A DNA stretch of 64,000 bases from Phymatolithon calcareum. Its lineage: Eukaryota; Rhodophyta; Florideophyceae; Hapalidiales. The DNA is taken from the NCBI GenBank assembly GCA_977006965.1, contig OZ345353.1:4670478-4734477 (forward strand). Direction: 5' to 3'. The translations under genes were made by a program, and so were the position numbers. Below the pieces are notes generated by a model. The model did not search any database, was not told the DNA's origin, and saw only the letters and a program-made list of their open reading frames with translations. Shown here in pieces: positions 9,900 to 20,222 of the stretch (positions are counted from its first letter, which is position 1; each line of letters opens with the position of its first letter).

Positions 9900-11321
9900 A
9901 TGGAGGCCGCCGGATTCGGTCTCGCCATTATTACAGAGGCCTGTACCCTCTTCACCAGTATCACTACACTTATCTCCGACATCCGGAAAGGACCTGATAC
10001 CTTCCGTAGGTTGACAGATGAGCTCAATCGTATGATGTGACATATCGACGAGGTAGAGACTCGCCTTCAATCATCACCAGCAGCTATCCACGCTAGCATC
10101 CGTGATCTTTTCAACGAAACATTATCGTCCGTGCGCAACATCCTTTACCGTTGCAAGTCCACGTTGGAAACATTTCGATCGAAGATGTATCCAGGGAATG
10201 CAAGTGGTATAAGGGCTAACTTAACAAAATTCCGTCGCATTGTCCGTTCCTCAGACATTAGCGACACTATGAATGCTCTCCAACCGCAATTACAAGACGC
10301 CTCGACCCAGTTGCTAACTCTGAAATCTATGCTCGTCACCGGAGTCAACATTCAAGCTCTTGTGCCCAATCTCGAAAGTTTACAAGCAGTCAGCAACGCG
10401 GTCGAAGTGTATCGTGTGGGACCAAGCATACCGGAACTACTTCATGTCGCATCGCTCATCTTTACTGCAAGAGGTGTGGACGGCAAGCACAGTACACCAG
10501 AAGGAATTTTAAAGCAAGCGATTCTATCCTCTGTGTCTGCTTCCAAAGTGACGGCGGCGACTGGAGTCCTTACTCCTGCTCACGGCGTCGCCGGCATGGC
10601 CGGTGTTGGTAAAACAATCGCGCTGCAGGCGCTTTCTTTTGAAGAAGATATTCTCAGCCGCTTCCCGGGAGGGATTCACTTCCTCGGTCAAGGCGCCACA
10701 CTGGCCATGGCAATATCCGAAATCGCGAGAATCATGCGTCTAACAGGAGCATCGGCATCTGCCTCAGTCGTCGAACAGTGTCCGTTGCTAAGGAAAGCTG
10801 TGGATTATGCTGTCGCATGGTTCGAGGGGAAAGTCTGCCTTTTCCTTGTTGACGATATCTGGCCTACGAAAGACTGTTGGACCGGATTCTTGAACGACAT
10901 GCGTCAGTTGATAAGATGTTGTCCGGAGAGTAGGATGGCCATCACCACCAGGAGCCATGCCATCGCGCACTCTGCAGGGTGCAAGGTTGACTTTGTCGCA
11001 AGAGCCACGCTTGGGGCCGTTTCCCAGAGCATATTCATGACATATGCGACACAAGATGGAACACAGAAAGCTCCTCGAGACCCCACCGGTGGCCTTTGGT
11101 GGAGTGTCGCGACAATTCTCTCCATTTGTGGGGGGCTGCCACCGGCTCTAGCTGTCACTGGAAGCGCTGTTGCTTTTCTCACATCGGAATATGGCGTTTT
11201 GGAATGTGCTTGCGACGCGTATGCTTCACAACTGGTGAAACAGTCCAAAGGGCCGCTTCAGTCCACTCACCCACCCTTAATAGTCTTTTGTAGTAGTGGT
11301 CAAGCTATGGCACGGCTATAA
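9900..11321 (+). pseudogene. NB-ARC-type STAND NTPase, copy 1 (broken, C-terminally truncated)
   Basis: STAND ATPases act as signal-triggered switches, often in immunity or cell death. The ATG at 9900 opens MEAAGFGLAIITEACTLFTS, whose helical N-terminal region aligns with NB-ARC 2. An in-frame TGA follows at 10038-10040, and the open frame then runs 10131-11321. It shows a P-loop GMAGVGKT (about 10.59-10.62 kb), kinase-2 VCLFLVDDIW, RNBS-B-like SRMAITTRS and a GLPL-like CGGLPPALAV. It stops after ..YASQLVKQSKGPLQS.., where NB-ARC 2 continues for about 180 more residues including the winged-helix LHDLQLD motif. A deletion fusing codon ~370 to the 3' flanking block explains this best. Confidence 0.85.
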
Positions 11322-13470
11322 CTACGACAATCCGGTTCTTCGGCAAGCGGTGCTTGTGCGGGAGGAGGTTCCTATGAGTTACAAGAAAGTGCCCGGAAAG
11401 TGTAGTAAGTAAGGAGAAGCGCGACACAGCTCGGCGTCTCTGGGGAGGTAGACGGTTGGACGGCGTGAAAGAAAAGCTAAGTCTCCAATATTTCAGTTTT
11501 ATGTTTCCAAAAAAACCGCAGATATTATTCAAGTCTGTCAAAGGCAAGTTGCAAGCCTGCATCGCTATCACAGAAGGATATGAAACACAAAAGGCGTAGA
11601 CCAGCGAGCGGGGAAATGTTCAAAAGGATCTGAAACACATCAGACGTCGTTGTTTTTGGGATTGTGTAGCGAGCGGGGAAACGTGCACTATAAAAATCCA
11701 TGTTTTTCAACTAATCATTCGGTTTCCTTCATTTTCCAGTGATTGAGCGAACTCTAGCCCCAACTCCCAGCTGTAAACTGTTGCTTGTGACATGGATAGG
11801 TCGGGCGCGGTATGAGCACGCCGACGGAGGCACACTGATGGGCGGGCGCTGAGGGGTCGCAACCTGAAGTCGCTGACAAGGCATTCTACCAATGGGGACA
11901 GCGCTGAATTGGGCGAGTGAAGGGAAGTTTTCGGCTATTTTTGCCGATATTTTGTGCGGTCAGTGTGTTTACGCGAAACCACTGCCGAACTCCCAGAAGA
12001 GTGTCGCGGGCGAAACCTGGGCATGTGGAGTGCGGTTGGAACCTCAAGTTAAGCGAGCACCGCGGGCGCGCAATAGAGAAAGAGGGGCATCGAAGTGAGA
12101 GTTTGTTTGGTTGTGTGAGACTTTTCCAGTCATTCCTTTCAAGTGCTCTGCGGGGGAGTCATAATTGAGCTCATTTGTTGAGAAATTGCCATGAGTTCCG
12201 ACTTGCAGAAATTCGGCACCTTCCTTGGCATTCTACTGCGAAAGGATGGCTCCCGAAAAGCAAACGCAGGAGGCCTAGAAGGCTCTAGGGAAGCTACAAT
12301 TTTCTTTGCTGAGCTTCGTGTATCGACATGGAGCGGTGCAGTCTCTCGAACATTACGTCAAGTGTTACTTCACTTCCTACAAATCCCAGAGTCAATCTTT
12401 GAGGACGTCCGGGACCCCGACGTGCAAGAAGCAGTCAAACTTGGAGCAAATAGACTGTCATGAGAGACGCTTACGCCATCAAAGTGTTGCTAGCCCCAGA
12501 AGGGGAATACGCAAAATGAATGAATGAATAGCATTCTACTAGACTCGAAATTTCAGTTGCCTTTATCATAGTAACGTAGTAATGTATCTCGTCAATGGCC
12601 ACATTTTCTCCTTTGTGAGGGTTAATGTGGACTTTCTCAGGATGCTGTTGAAGGTTTTAAATGCCCATGATCTTTGACTGCCGATTTCTTTTATCAAAAT
12701 CGGCGGAATTTTTGAAACCGACCTACAATAAATCTTGCGCAGAGAATTCTGTGCCTGCTTTCTGTCATCCTCGCTGCTTGGCGCGGAAGACCATATCTGC
12801 CTCAGCCTCGATTGTCTCTGCCAAAACCTGTGAATTCTTCGTGCTCTCTTTGAGAGTAGGTGCTATCGGCGGAACTTCCATTGCTCTATTCGACATTGCT
12901 TCATTTATCTTCTCCGGTGCTGCCCTGTCCACTTTCCAAACAGATTCATTGCGATATCAATCGAACTTTCACTTCTCTCTCAATACTTGGCTTTTGTCCT
13001 GTGTTATATGTGGACGTAATCGTATACTAGCAGGATGATTGCTTTTAAAAGCCTTATGCATTTTTCTGTGGATAGACCCTTCCTTGTCATGTCTGCTGTG
13101 GCGCTTGATGAGTACTGTCTCTTTATGTTATGTGCAAAGACAGCACGACGGTAGTTGCATGGTTCGTTGAAGGCGCTACTTTTCTCGCGACTAACCCCCA
13201 CTTCGAATTGCTAAGTAGAGACCCGGGAACGGGTGAAATGCCTAAAATCACCCCACATTTAAGGAATTTGATGGAGACTAAGGAGCAGGGGTGGCACCAA
13301 TTTCACTGTTACAGAATGGTCTTCGCTCCGCAATATATCAGTCCACTTTCTTGTAATGAAACATTTATTGCAATCGAGCTACGGCTTGCGATAAGAACAG
13401 CAATATGACATTAGACAACAAGGAGCTTCTACTCATTCGTGAATGAGTTCATTGAAGCGGCGTTAGGGCA
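11250..13470 (+). repeat. Paralogous 3' block (includes repeat X), copy 1
   Basis: Homologous to 35.64-34.31 kb on the minus strand, where it also directly follows the NB-ARC gene. Conserved in both is a short frame YDNPVLRQAVLVREEV ending in ..PGKCSK and a stop. Further on is the X segment (12.55-13.44 kb), with frames conserved on both strands, for example AAPEKINEAMSNRAMEVPP on the minus strand. About 1 kb (11.56-12.60 kb) is present here but absent from copy 2. This extra part holds two direct repeats of a ~48-bp unit (GATATGAAACACA..GAGCGGGGAAA) and an unrecognised 90-aa ORF at 12191-12463. Confidence 0.6.
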
Positions 13471-14147
13471 ACTTTTTTGAGTGCCGTTTACACATGGCGG
13501 TGGGCTGTGCACTTCACTTACTCCAGCTTCTCGTCCCAGCAGAGAATATTAGATGTAGTCACGCTGCCATGTCGCTGGTCTTCAAGATGGTGAGCCGCGG
13601 ACCGCTAATTACGACTTTCGCGGGTTGATGAACTTGGCTGAACCGTATATTGATACGATTCACTTGTGGTACACGGAGTGGAACGGGAACGCGCTCCGGT
13701 CGTGGACAGGGACAGAACTTGGGCCGGTAACCTGCAAGTGCCAAACGCAATGTTCTTCGGAGCACTATTACGTTTCGCGGAGATGCCAACCGATTGTCGG
13801 ATCGCTAGCTGGTGTCTCCCCCTACTTGCGACGAAGGGTACGGGGTCTCGCCTCCCGCTTGTGGCGAACGTTGGTTCTTCACCGAGATGGTGGGATGAAT
13901 GAAAAGGACTTTACCTTGACGATGGAAATGGTTTGAACTTGGTCGTCCCTCTTTCCCCCTCGCGTCGGCATCGTCGACTATGCTAAAGTGTGCCTCGAGA
14001 TAAAGCTATCATACTATGATCCCGCGCAGTAAGTGTAAGCTAGGTCTCTTCTACGAATGGATGCCTGCTGCTTTGCTATCCAGGCTAACAACCTTGTTGC
14101 ACACGTGTATATCGAACCAAGACAACAAACTTACTATACTTGCGACA
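13471..14147 (+). other. Locus-1-specific segment with an unrecognised ORF
   Basis: This begins a stretch of about 2.2 kb (to 15.65 kb) that interrupts the homology between the two paralogous blocks. An ORF of 103 codons (13625-13936) reads LAEPYIDTIHLWYTEWNGN, and an overlapping frame reads NAMFFGALLRFAEMPTDC and SSPRWWDE then GLYLDDGNGLNLVVP. Both look protein-like, which suggests a frameshifted gene, but I cannot name it. Confidence 0.25.
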
Positions 14148-14160
14148 GCCAATCGACATT

Positions 14161-14876
14161 CAAGATGCTGAGAAGGACAATGGCGAAGAAAGAAAAGTTT
14201 CTGATGCAACCACCAGAGAGAAGAAATTCAGAATAGCTTCAAGCCACAAGTAACGACATCACATCGATGGAAACCAGAGAACCGTTTGATGAAGCGTTGA
14301 AGCACATATTAGCGAACCAATCTGCAGAAGAACTCCGATCAGCATTCCTGACAAAGGAAAGAGAGAGCCTTGAATCGAAGAGAAAGAAGAAAATTCTGTA
14401 CGACAAGACAAGAGAACTCCCTGCAATACTCAAATTTCCACAACTGAAACACAGGCAACTGGAGGTTCAGTACGCCTTTGGAAGATTTCCCCAAGAGTCT
14501 ACCACACTGATGGCAGATAGATTCGGAAACAAATTGAGACAGCACATGGAGACCCTGGATCGCAACTTGTCAATCTATGAACTCAAGGAAGAAGACAGAG
14601 CGGCAACTGAGAAGGCATTAGATGACCTTTTGCTCTTCAGCAAAAGCATCATCGAGAGTATGCAGCATGAAGAAGACCTGTACTGAAAGAAGAAGCGTCG
14701 CCTCGAAACTGTTACGAAGAGCAATCAAAACAACCGAACACATGCTAAGGTCCCAGATAGAATGCCAGACATAAGAGTAGGGCCGCCCTAGCGAGGGCAG
14801 CACCTGAGGAAGCCCTGCCCGTATATTCGTATGACTGCGGGGCTTTAAAAAAATTGCAATAAAAAAAATAAAAAAA
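14161..14876 (+). mobile_element. nLTR-B 3' fragment (716 bp) with 13-bp TSD
   Basis: A 5'-truncated non-LTR retrotransposon copy flanked by GCCAATCGACATT at 14148-14160 and 14877-14889. It contains the ORF 14267-14686 (end of the polyprotein), a 3' UTR also found at 518-665, and a tail TTGCAATAAAAAAAATAAAA. The TSD is perfect and the ORF portion is open, so this is among the youngest nLTR-B insertions in the window. Confidence 0.85.
14267..14686 (+). CDS. C-terminal domain of the nLTR-B polyprotein (fragment)
   Basis: 139 codons, open through to a stop that precedes the 3' UTR. The motif order is SKRKKKILYD, then LKHRQLEVQYAFGRFP, D-x-FG, LSIYELKEEDRAATEKALDD, and a final IIESMQHEEDLY. The same order is read at 18.97-19.24 kb, 24.1-24.41 kb and 44.98-45.5 kb. 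In the 24-kb copy this domain lies directly downstream of the reverse transcriptase thumb region, so it is the C-terminus of the pol protein. It has no RNase H signature and no zinc knuckle. The methionine shown is only the first in the fragment. Function is unknown; a nucleic-acid-binding or target-selection role is conjecture. Confidence 0.6.
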   Translation: METREPFDEALKHILANQSAEELRSAFLTKERESLESKRKKKILYDKTRELPAILKFPQLKHRQLEVQYAFGRFPQESTTLMADRFGNKLRQHMETLDRNLSIYELKEEDRAATEKALDDLLLFSKSIIESMQHEEDLY

Positions 14877-15649
14877 GCCAATCGACATTTTGCGGATGGA
14901 AACGTTACATCGTTTTGGGATACGGAGAAATTGCACCGCATGCGATGCTTCTTTACCTTACTATACGGCAAACTTGATGAGTTCCCTGTCGATTGAGACG
15001 GTGTTAAGTCCCAAACTGTAAATGCTCCGACTTCGATCCACGAGGACCAAAGGTGTTCCGATAGAACTCGAGCGGTGAGACGAATAGTCATAGCTCCGCA
15101 CGGGAAGAGCTGAAAAAACAGTTGCAATGAAAAACAACAATTTACTTACGATATCGTCTCTGTCCTCCAAAACTAAGGACACGTTAGTACACCTTGCTCC
15201 TTTACACCGGCCGAACGCGAATCGTAACTTACAATTCAACAGGCGCCACGGAACATCTCGCGTTAGACCAGGAGCTTCGCATTAATGGCGTGCGTGAAGT
15301 GCGCGGAAGCGCGCCAAGCAAATCGTAGGGATAATTTGTAGAATATAAAAACAAGAACATAATCAGCAATAAAAACATTGAAGTATAGCTCGCGTGCGCA
15401 ATTGCGATAATAAGTCATTCCGTTCCAATTGCCGCGTAAAGTAAACGAAAAACAGCCACCGTTCCAAATCCAAACTTGCATGACAAGAGCACGAAAGAAA
15501 GACGTATCACGCCAAACACGCGCAAATAACGCGCCCACGATACTTCATCTCCTTGAACGTAGCGCGTAAATCGAACCGGCAAGAAAACCCGCGACTTCTC
15601 ATCGTCCGTAAAACTTGGTCGGTCGCGAATTCATCGCTTTGCGGTTGCG

Positions 15650-16140
15650 CGGGAACTCAACTACTTATAACGCGATTCAAACAACTTGACAGGTGTACAA
15701 CAATGCTGTAACACGTATTCCAGCATACCTGATGAGTCCACCTTCGTCAACATTTCCACCAGCGCAGTATGGCAATTAAGATGCTGGAAGTGGCAGTTGA
15801 TACCGTCCAAAGAAAATGTCCGAAATCAAAATCAAAACGTAAGCGAAGGATTGTAGCGCAACGAAAAGTCTCTCAGGTGCAATGATAATTGACTAAGGGA
15901 GCTTCAATAAAACAGAAATCCATCCATCCATCCATTAACATTACCTCATAGCTTACATTGTTAACCCTCTCGAACTGTATTAATTGAGGCTTATCGGACA
16001 CAGCAAAATAAATCTATCGTAAGCGTCTCACCCATTGCAATGCTTCGGGGATTATTTCTCATCCTTCTTCGCCGACATGAGTCTGAGGCGAAAAGGTTTG
16101 ACGTGATTTGGTACACGACGGCGAGCACGTAGCAAATAAG
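15650..16140 (+). repeat. Paralogous block, distal part (also at 34.06-34.31 kb, inverted)
   Basis: TTCAAACAACTTGACA and GTGTACAACAATGCTGTAA here match the minus strand near 34.28 kb. ATTAATTGAGGCTTATCGGA and CCCATTGCAATGCTTCGGGG match near 34.15 kb. It includes the 3' end and 3' flank of the Tra1/TRRAP-like gene. The ancestral arrangement at both loci was therefore NB-ARC and Tra1/TRRAP genes facing each other. Confidence 0.65.
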
Positions 16141-18330
16141 AGAGCTTGGAGTCCAAGCCTTGGACCAAGAATCTCGGCGAATTTCTTGCAGAATGCAAAA
16201 AGCAGATTTGGCGTGGCATTTCGCGCGACGAAAGCCAATTTAACAGACAGGTTTCAGGACTATTCTCTTGACAAACTTTGTGGTACGCCCTCACGGGTGC
16301 CGCAATATTCGCTTCGCGACCTAACTCTTCGCCCTATTGCCCATTAGGCTGAGTCCTTTGCCGGCTAAACGCTGTTGACGCTATGAGCCTGAATGCCATG
16401 GGTGGGTCGTCTAACGTAAGGCCTTGAGCCTCCATATGCTCTCTCTGGCCCTCCGCCAATGACGACGTGTGATGGACTTAGTAGACGAGACGAGAATGAT
16501 GACTAGTAGGAATAAGTTTTGGAACTTCAATTCGAGTTCTGCGACGCTGTGCTTCCTCATACCGAGCGAAACAGCTTTCTCCTCTTCGTCGGGCTCTCAA
16601 GGCAGTGCTTTATTGCTAAATTATCTTGTACTCAGATTACTGCAGGTCGCTATTTATGCTAGCTAATTATGAAAGCACTCCTGCTTCTCTGCCTGCCGCT
16701 CGAGATATGATTCGATTCCATCCGGAGCAAGCGCGGTGGATCCGCGATCCGTCATACCGAGAGAAAAATGATGCATTGAGAAGGCGGCATAATTGGCGAG
16801 CTCTTTCTCCCGCTGGTTGCACGGTTGCATTGGCGCTGGTCTCAAGAATATATCGATATTCCTTTCCATTGTTTCCGAGCACATATAGCCCTCGGACGGT
16901 CCCAGAATGACGATGGACAACAGCAGAATCAGCACAGAAGTTGTCAATAGTCGTAAGAGAGTCGGTACTCATCTTCACAGTTTCTGCCATGAGATACTGG
17001 CCAAACACTTCAACATCAGAGCCGTAAACTTCAATCAGGTTTTGGCCCATAGTCTCCAGATTTTGAGTGGCCCCAAGCAGTCCACACGACGCTGGAAAAT
17101 GCTCTCCCACCGCCGCTATTGCGCGATGAACGGTTCGATACGAGTTGGGAAGCCCTGTGATACTTGCGAAGCCGATTCAACCTCAAACACTGGCTTCAGG
17201 TGAGCCATGCATGGGTGAATTTTTTCAAAGTCAGGTGGAGGTTGCAGATCCTTCGTGGTTGTGCCGAAGCACAGTCGTGAAACATCCTCCAGAGCGGATC
17301 GCAAGGACGCTGGTACTTCCTTTTCTGACTGAACAGATAGTTGATAATAGCAGTGCAGCAAAGCATTAATGAGGTGCAGCAGTTGTTCCTCTTGTTGAGG
17401 TTTCATTTATGCGAAATGGAGCCTCTGGGCTCTGAGTTGAGTCCTCGTGGCGCATCAGAAGTGTTGCCCCAAGCGTCTGCAGAAGCGTTGGTAACACTAT
17501 AATAAAAATCTCCACTTCTTCTTCTTATTGAGGTTTCATCCTCTTCGCTGAGGAATATGTAATTTGCTAGATGTCCATATAGAGACTTGGGTGCGTTTTC
17601 ACAAGCCGCGCCATAAAAACGTCGCCAAACTCGAGCGGTGTCCGCGGAGGCGAATGCAAAACGGCAGAAGCGACTCTCTGTCTTGGCCCTGTGAAGTCCG
17701 GGATGACACCCGCCACCGTTATTCACAGGCGTGCCTCTATGCGATCCAATTGCTCTTCCCTTCCCATTAGGAGTTTTTGGAGAAGAACCGCTTGCATCAG
17801 AGGCTTTGAATTCAAAAACTTGGGAGTGCGAATGATTTTGAGAAGAAGGCACTCCACCGGACTGGTGAGATTGCACCTGCGGAAGAACTTGTGCTTGATG
17901 CGCTCGAGCCTGCATTTGCACAAGAATCTGCTTCCATTGGGCTTCCCGATATGCTTGCACAGAGCGATCGTAGAGCGGACGAAGTGATATGGCCTGCTCT
18001 TTCAAGGAACCGACCTGATTTGATACAGACTCGTACTCAGGTGTTCCTCGTTTTGCAGTGACGAGAGCTGTCTCGGCGGCGGTCTTTAGATCATTCATCG
18101 TCCCCAGACAGCGAGTCAATAACTCTCGAAACTGCTCCTTAAGAGCTGGAGCATGACGAGCGGCAGTGGTCACTTGTGCTGCCGGGAACAAAGCTGACGT
18201 ATTCGCCCTATTTGCCTTTAATGCTTTGGGAATCAAGTTCTTGGTCGCGCGATCAGTAGCCTTGCGCTCCTCCAAGAACGCTTGTAGCGGGAAAACACAG
18301 CTTGCGGGTAGAGGTGAAACTTGATTGAAA
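16052..18330 (-). pseudogene. Tra1/TRRAP-like PIKK-family pseudogene, copy 1
   Basis: Tra1/TRRAP is the giant scaffold and pseudokinase subunit of SAGA and NuA4/TIP60. On the minus strand, FAT-like helical segments read KNLIPKALKANRAN, ALVTAKRGTPEYESV, QEEQLLHLINALLHCYYQL and SLRSALEDVSRLC. Then come SDVEVFGQYLMAE, HRHSGTVRGLYVLGNNGKEY, GERARQLCRLLN, RRRTRIEVPKLIPTSHHSRL, and near the 3' end NLLFAFCKKFAEI. This matches the Tra1/TRRAP order E(V/I)PG(Q/E)(Y/F)L, RRLYIRGHNGKIYPY, E(E)RVLQLxRLLN, RRH-xxxxP-xxxPxSPxxRL and FRKxF. Stops, frame changes and a 121-bp insertion (17407-17527) show decay. Only the C-terminal part of this normally >3,000-residue protein is present. Confidence 0.65.
17407..17527 (+). 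mobile_element. S2 SINE-like element, copy 1, with 12-bp TSD
   Basis: A 121-bp insertion inside the Tra1/TRRAP pseudogene, flanked by TTGAGGTTTCAT at 17395-17406 and 17528-17539. Tra1/TRRAP copy 2 (near 28.84 kb) has the uninterrupted site, proving the insertion. The plus-strand right end reads ATAATAAAAATCTCCACTTC then CTTCTTA. A GAGTTGAGTCC stretch resembles a degenerate box B. Related sequences lie at 23.32-23.44, 30.05-30.11 and 58.93-58.99 kb. Confidence 0.85.
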
Positions 18331-18390
18331 TTTGCCCTAGCAATAATCGCCTCTGATCTGGAGAGCATTGCAATAATCTGCGATAACCAC

Positions 18391-18695
18391 GGAAGCACCA
18401 GTGGTGTAGTGGTAAAACTGCCGCCGAGCACCTGTGCGCGTGTTTCGGAATGACACATGACGGAATGTGAGGTCGCCGGTTCGAGTCCTGCCACAAGCAA
18501 GAATTGAATTCTGTTCCGCGAAGGGCACACAGATTTCGCCATGTCGTGGTTTGTCGCAATACTCTCGGGAAGCAGTTACGCCGCGTAACTTACGCGAGTA
18601 CGCAGAATGAAACCAGCTCGTGAACATCTTAGAGGCCTCCTTGATGAGAGGTACATTAGTGTAGCTCGAATATCACGCAATAAACAAAGAAACAA
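18391..18695 (+). mobile_element. S4: tRNA-derived SINE-like element or tRNA-like pseudogene
   Basis: The 5' part starts GCACCAGTGGTGTAGTGGTA, as in eukaryotic tRNA-Gly (acceptor strand plus box A). About 60 bp later comes a box B, CGCCGGTTCGAGTCC. The box spacing is too large and the acceptor stem does not close well, so this is not a normal tRNA gene. About 190 bp of unrelated body follows, then an A-rich tail CAATAAACAAAGAAACAAAC. Head, body and tail in this order define a tRNA-derived SINE. No other copy of the tRNA-like head was seen in the window, and no clear TSD. Confidence 0.55.
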
Positions 18696-18949
18696 ACCTA
18701 TGCAGGCAAAATTGTCACAAAGCTGAACAAACACGTCAACAACACCCTCTTTTTGGAATCAAGGTGGCTCATGACCAAAAGCGGTATTTACCGCAGAGCT
18801 GGTATCAACTTGCATAGGATCATATCCAGTTCCTCCCTTTGATGGTGCTGGTTTTTTTAAGGAGAAACTGTTTAGATGTTTATTTGAAAGCCCTCATTAA
18901 CACTCCGAAGACTGCACGGGAGCAGCTTTTCGTAACTTTTTCATTCTAG

Positions 18950-19620
18950 TATATTGCAGGGTCCCTAATACAGAGACTCGCCGTTCTCTATATTGTCAAT
19001 TATGGCGACGCTGTAGAGTAGTGTGGAGTCTAATGCCTTTTCCGTTCTTAATATTTCTCCGGAGTCAAGTTCATACTTTGTTAGGTTCATACGTATGGTC
19101 TCCTGGTGGCGCTCTGCTGCCGTTCCGAATGTATTCGATATTTGCGTCGTGCTCACTTGAGGGAACCTTCCGCTTGCGTATTTTATGGCCAGCTGTCGAT
19201 GTCTCACCTTGGCAAACCTGAGGATTTCCGGGATCTCATCCGGTTTGTCGTATTTTCCTCTTTCTTCTTGCTTCGAGCCTCGTAACCTCTTTTGTGAACA
19301 GTATTCGTCGGAGTTGGCCTGGAGATTTCCCTTCCTCCATCTGCCTCTGACTGTCTAGCTACATTCTCACAAGGTATCTGAAGTGTCAGCTCGCCGCACG
19401 ATGCGTTTAACAACGTTCGTAATCCGCGCCAGTAGACTTTCTTGGCTCGTAGTCGGTCAACATTGCAAACAAGCACGGGTACTATAAACTCGCTGTCAGT
19501 GGTTAGCGAGACAATAACTTTTGGGGGGGGGAACCGGCGCAAGTTATAAGCTGCTAGAGCCACGTTCGTAGTGATTTTCGTAGTTTTTGCTCCCATTTAA
19601 TTCCAAGATATCAAATGGAC
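18950..19620 (-). mobile_element. nLTR-B remnant (C-terminal domain plus upstream part)
   Basis: The minus strand reads RKYDKPDEIPEILRFAKV, RHRQLAIKYASGRFPQVST and YELDSGEILRTEKALDST, then IIDNIENGESLY and a stop at 18965. This is the nLTR-B C-terminal domain with one frame change near 19.2 kb. Upstream, a 130-codon frame (19596-19204) reads NLRRFPPPKVIVSLTTDSEF. The segment at 31.50-31.73 kb is homologous to that part. No TSD seen. Confidence 0.65.
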
Positions 19621-20222
19621 CTTTTTGTAGTCCACACTTCACTGGCAAGGCGACCATTAACGCCCACGACAACTTATCTAAATTTCACATAGATTTAACA
19701 GAATAACAAACACTTTGTAGCTTGGAACAAGTACTCACCGGTCAGAGGCCGCCAAGACGCTCTCAATTCGGCATGCCAACAGCCACGGTATCAATAAAAG
19801 CACAAACATTCATACAACCACAAAGCACAACAGTAGTGTCGCAATCGCAAGCTCCATGTTGAAGCCTTAACGAGTGATACCGTCAGCAACAGACTCATCG
19901 ACGAAGGCTCACCAGCTTTCTCGTTGCAACAGCATCAAACATATAACCTCAATGATAGACCTAGCAGGAGATAAGGGGAAGCAGAACGAGATCGCGCATA
20001 AAACACTTGATCTCAACACGTTTCTGTTTCCTGTTTCAAGGCATGCCCAACTCGCTCAACCTTTTTCCTTCACAAGCATTTCTAAGAGCATTGCAATGTC
20101 CTCATCGGAGATAAACGTGCCTACGCCGTGTAATGGTCATCCCGTGGGAACGTTACTGTTGGAAAAAGATTAACCACTGGGCTGCATTGACGTTGCAGTC
20201 TGTGACTGCCAAGGCGAATAGA
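19621..20222. other. No recognisable gene; one 99-aa ORF
   Basis: A plus-strand ORF at 19874-20173 reads ..ISKSIAMSSSEINVPTPCNG.. without recognisable motifs. The minus strand near 19.86 kb reads MELAIATLLLCFVVV, a short hydrophobic stretch closed by a stop. Neither can be supported as a gene. Confidence 0.2.

Noticed and set aside
13440-13470. Terminal inverted repeat GCCGCTTCA at both ends of the block downstream of the NB-ARC genes
   Set aside because: Only about 9 bp match, no TSD was found, and the apparent ends are better explained by a deletion in copy 1 and an insertion beside it.
18233-18627. ORFs containing GLEPATS-like peptide in front of the Tra1/TRRAP pseudogene
   Set aside because: This peptide is the antisense translation of a tRNA-like T-arm (box B), a well-known annotation artefact.
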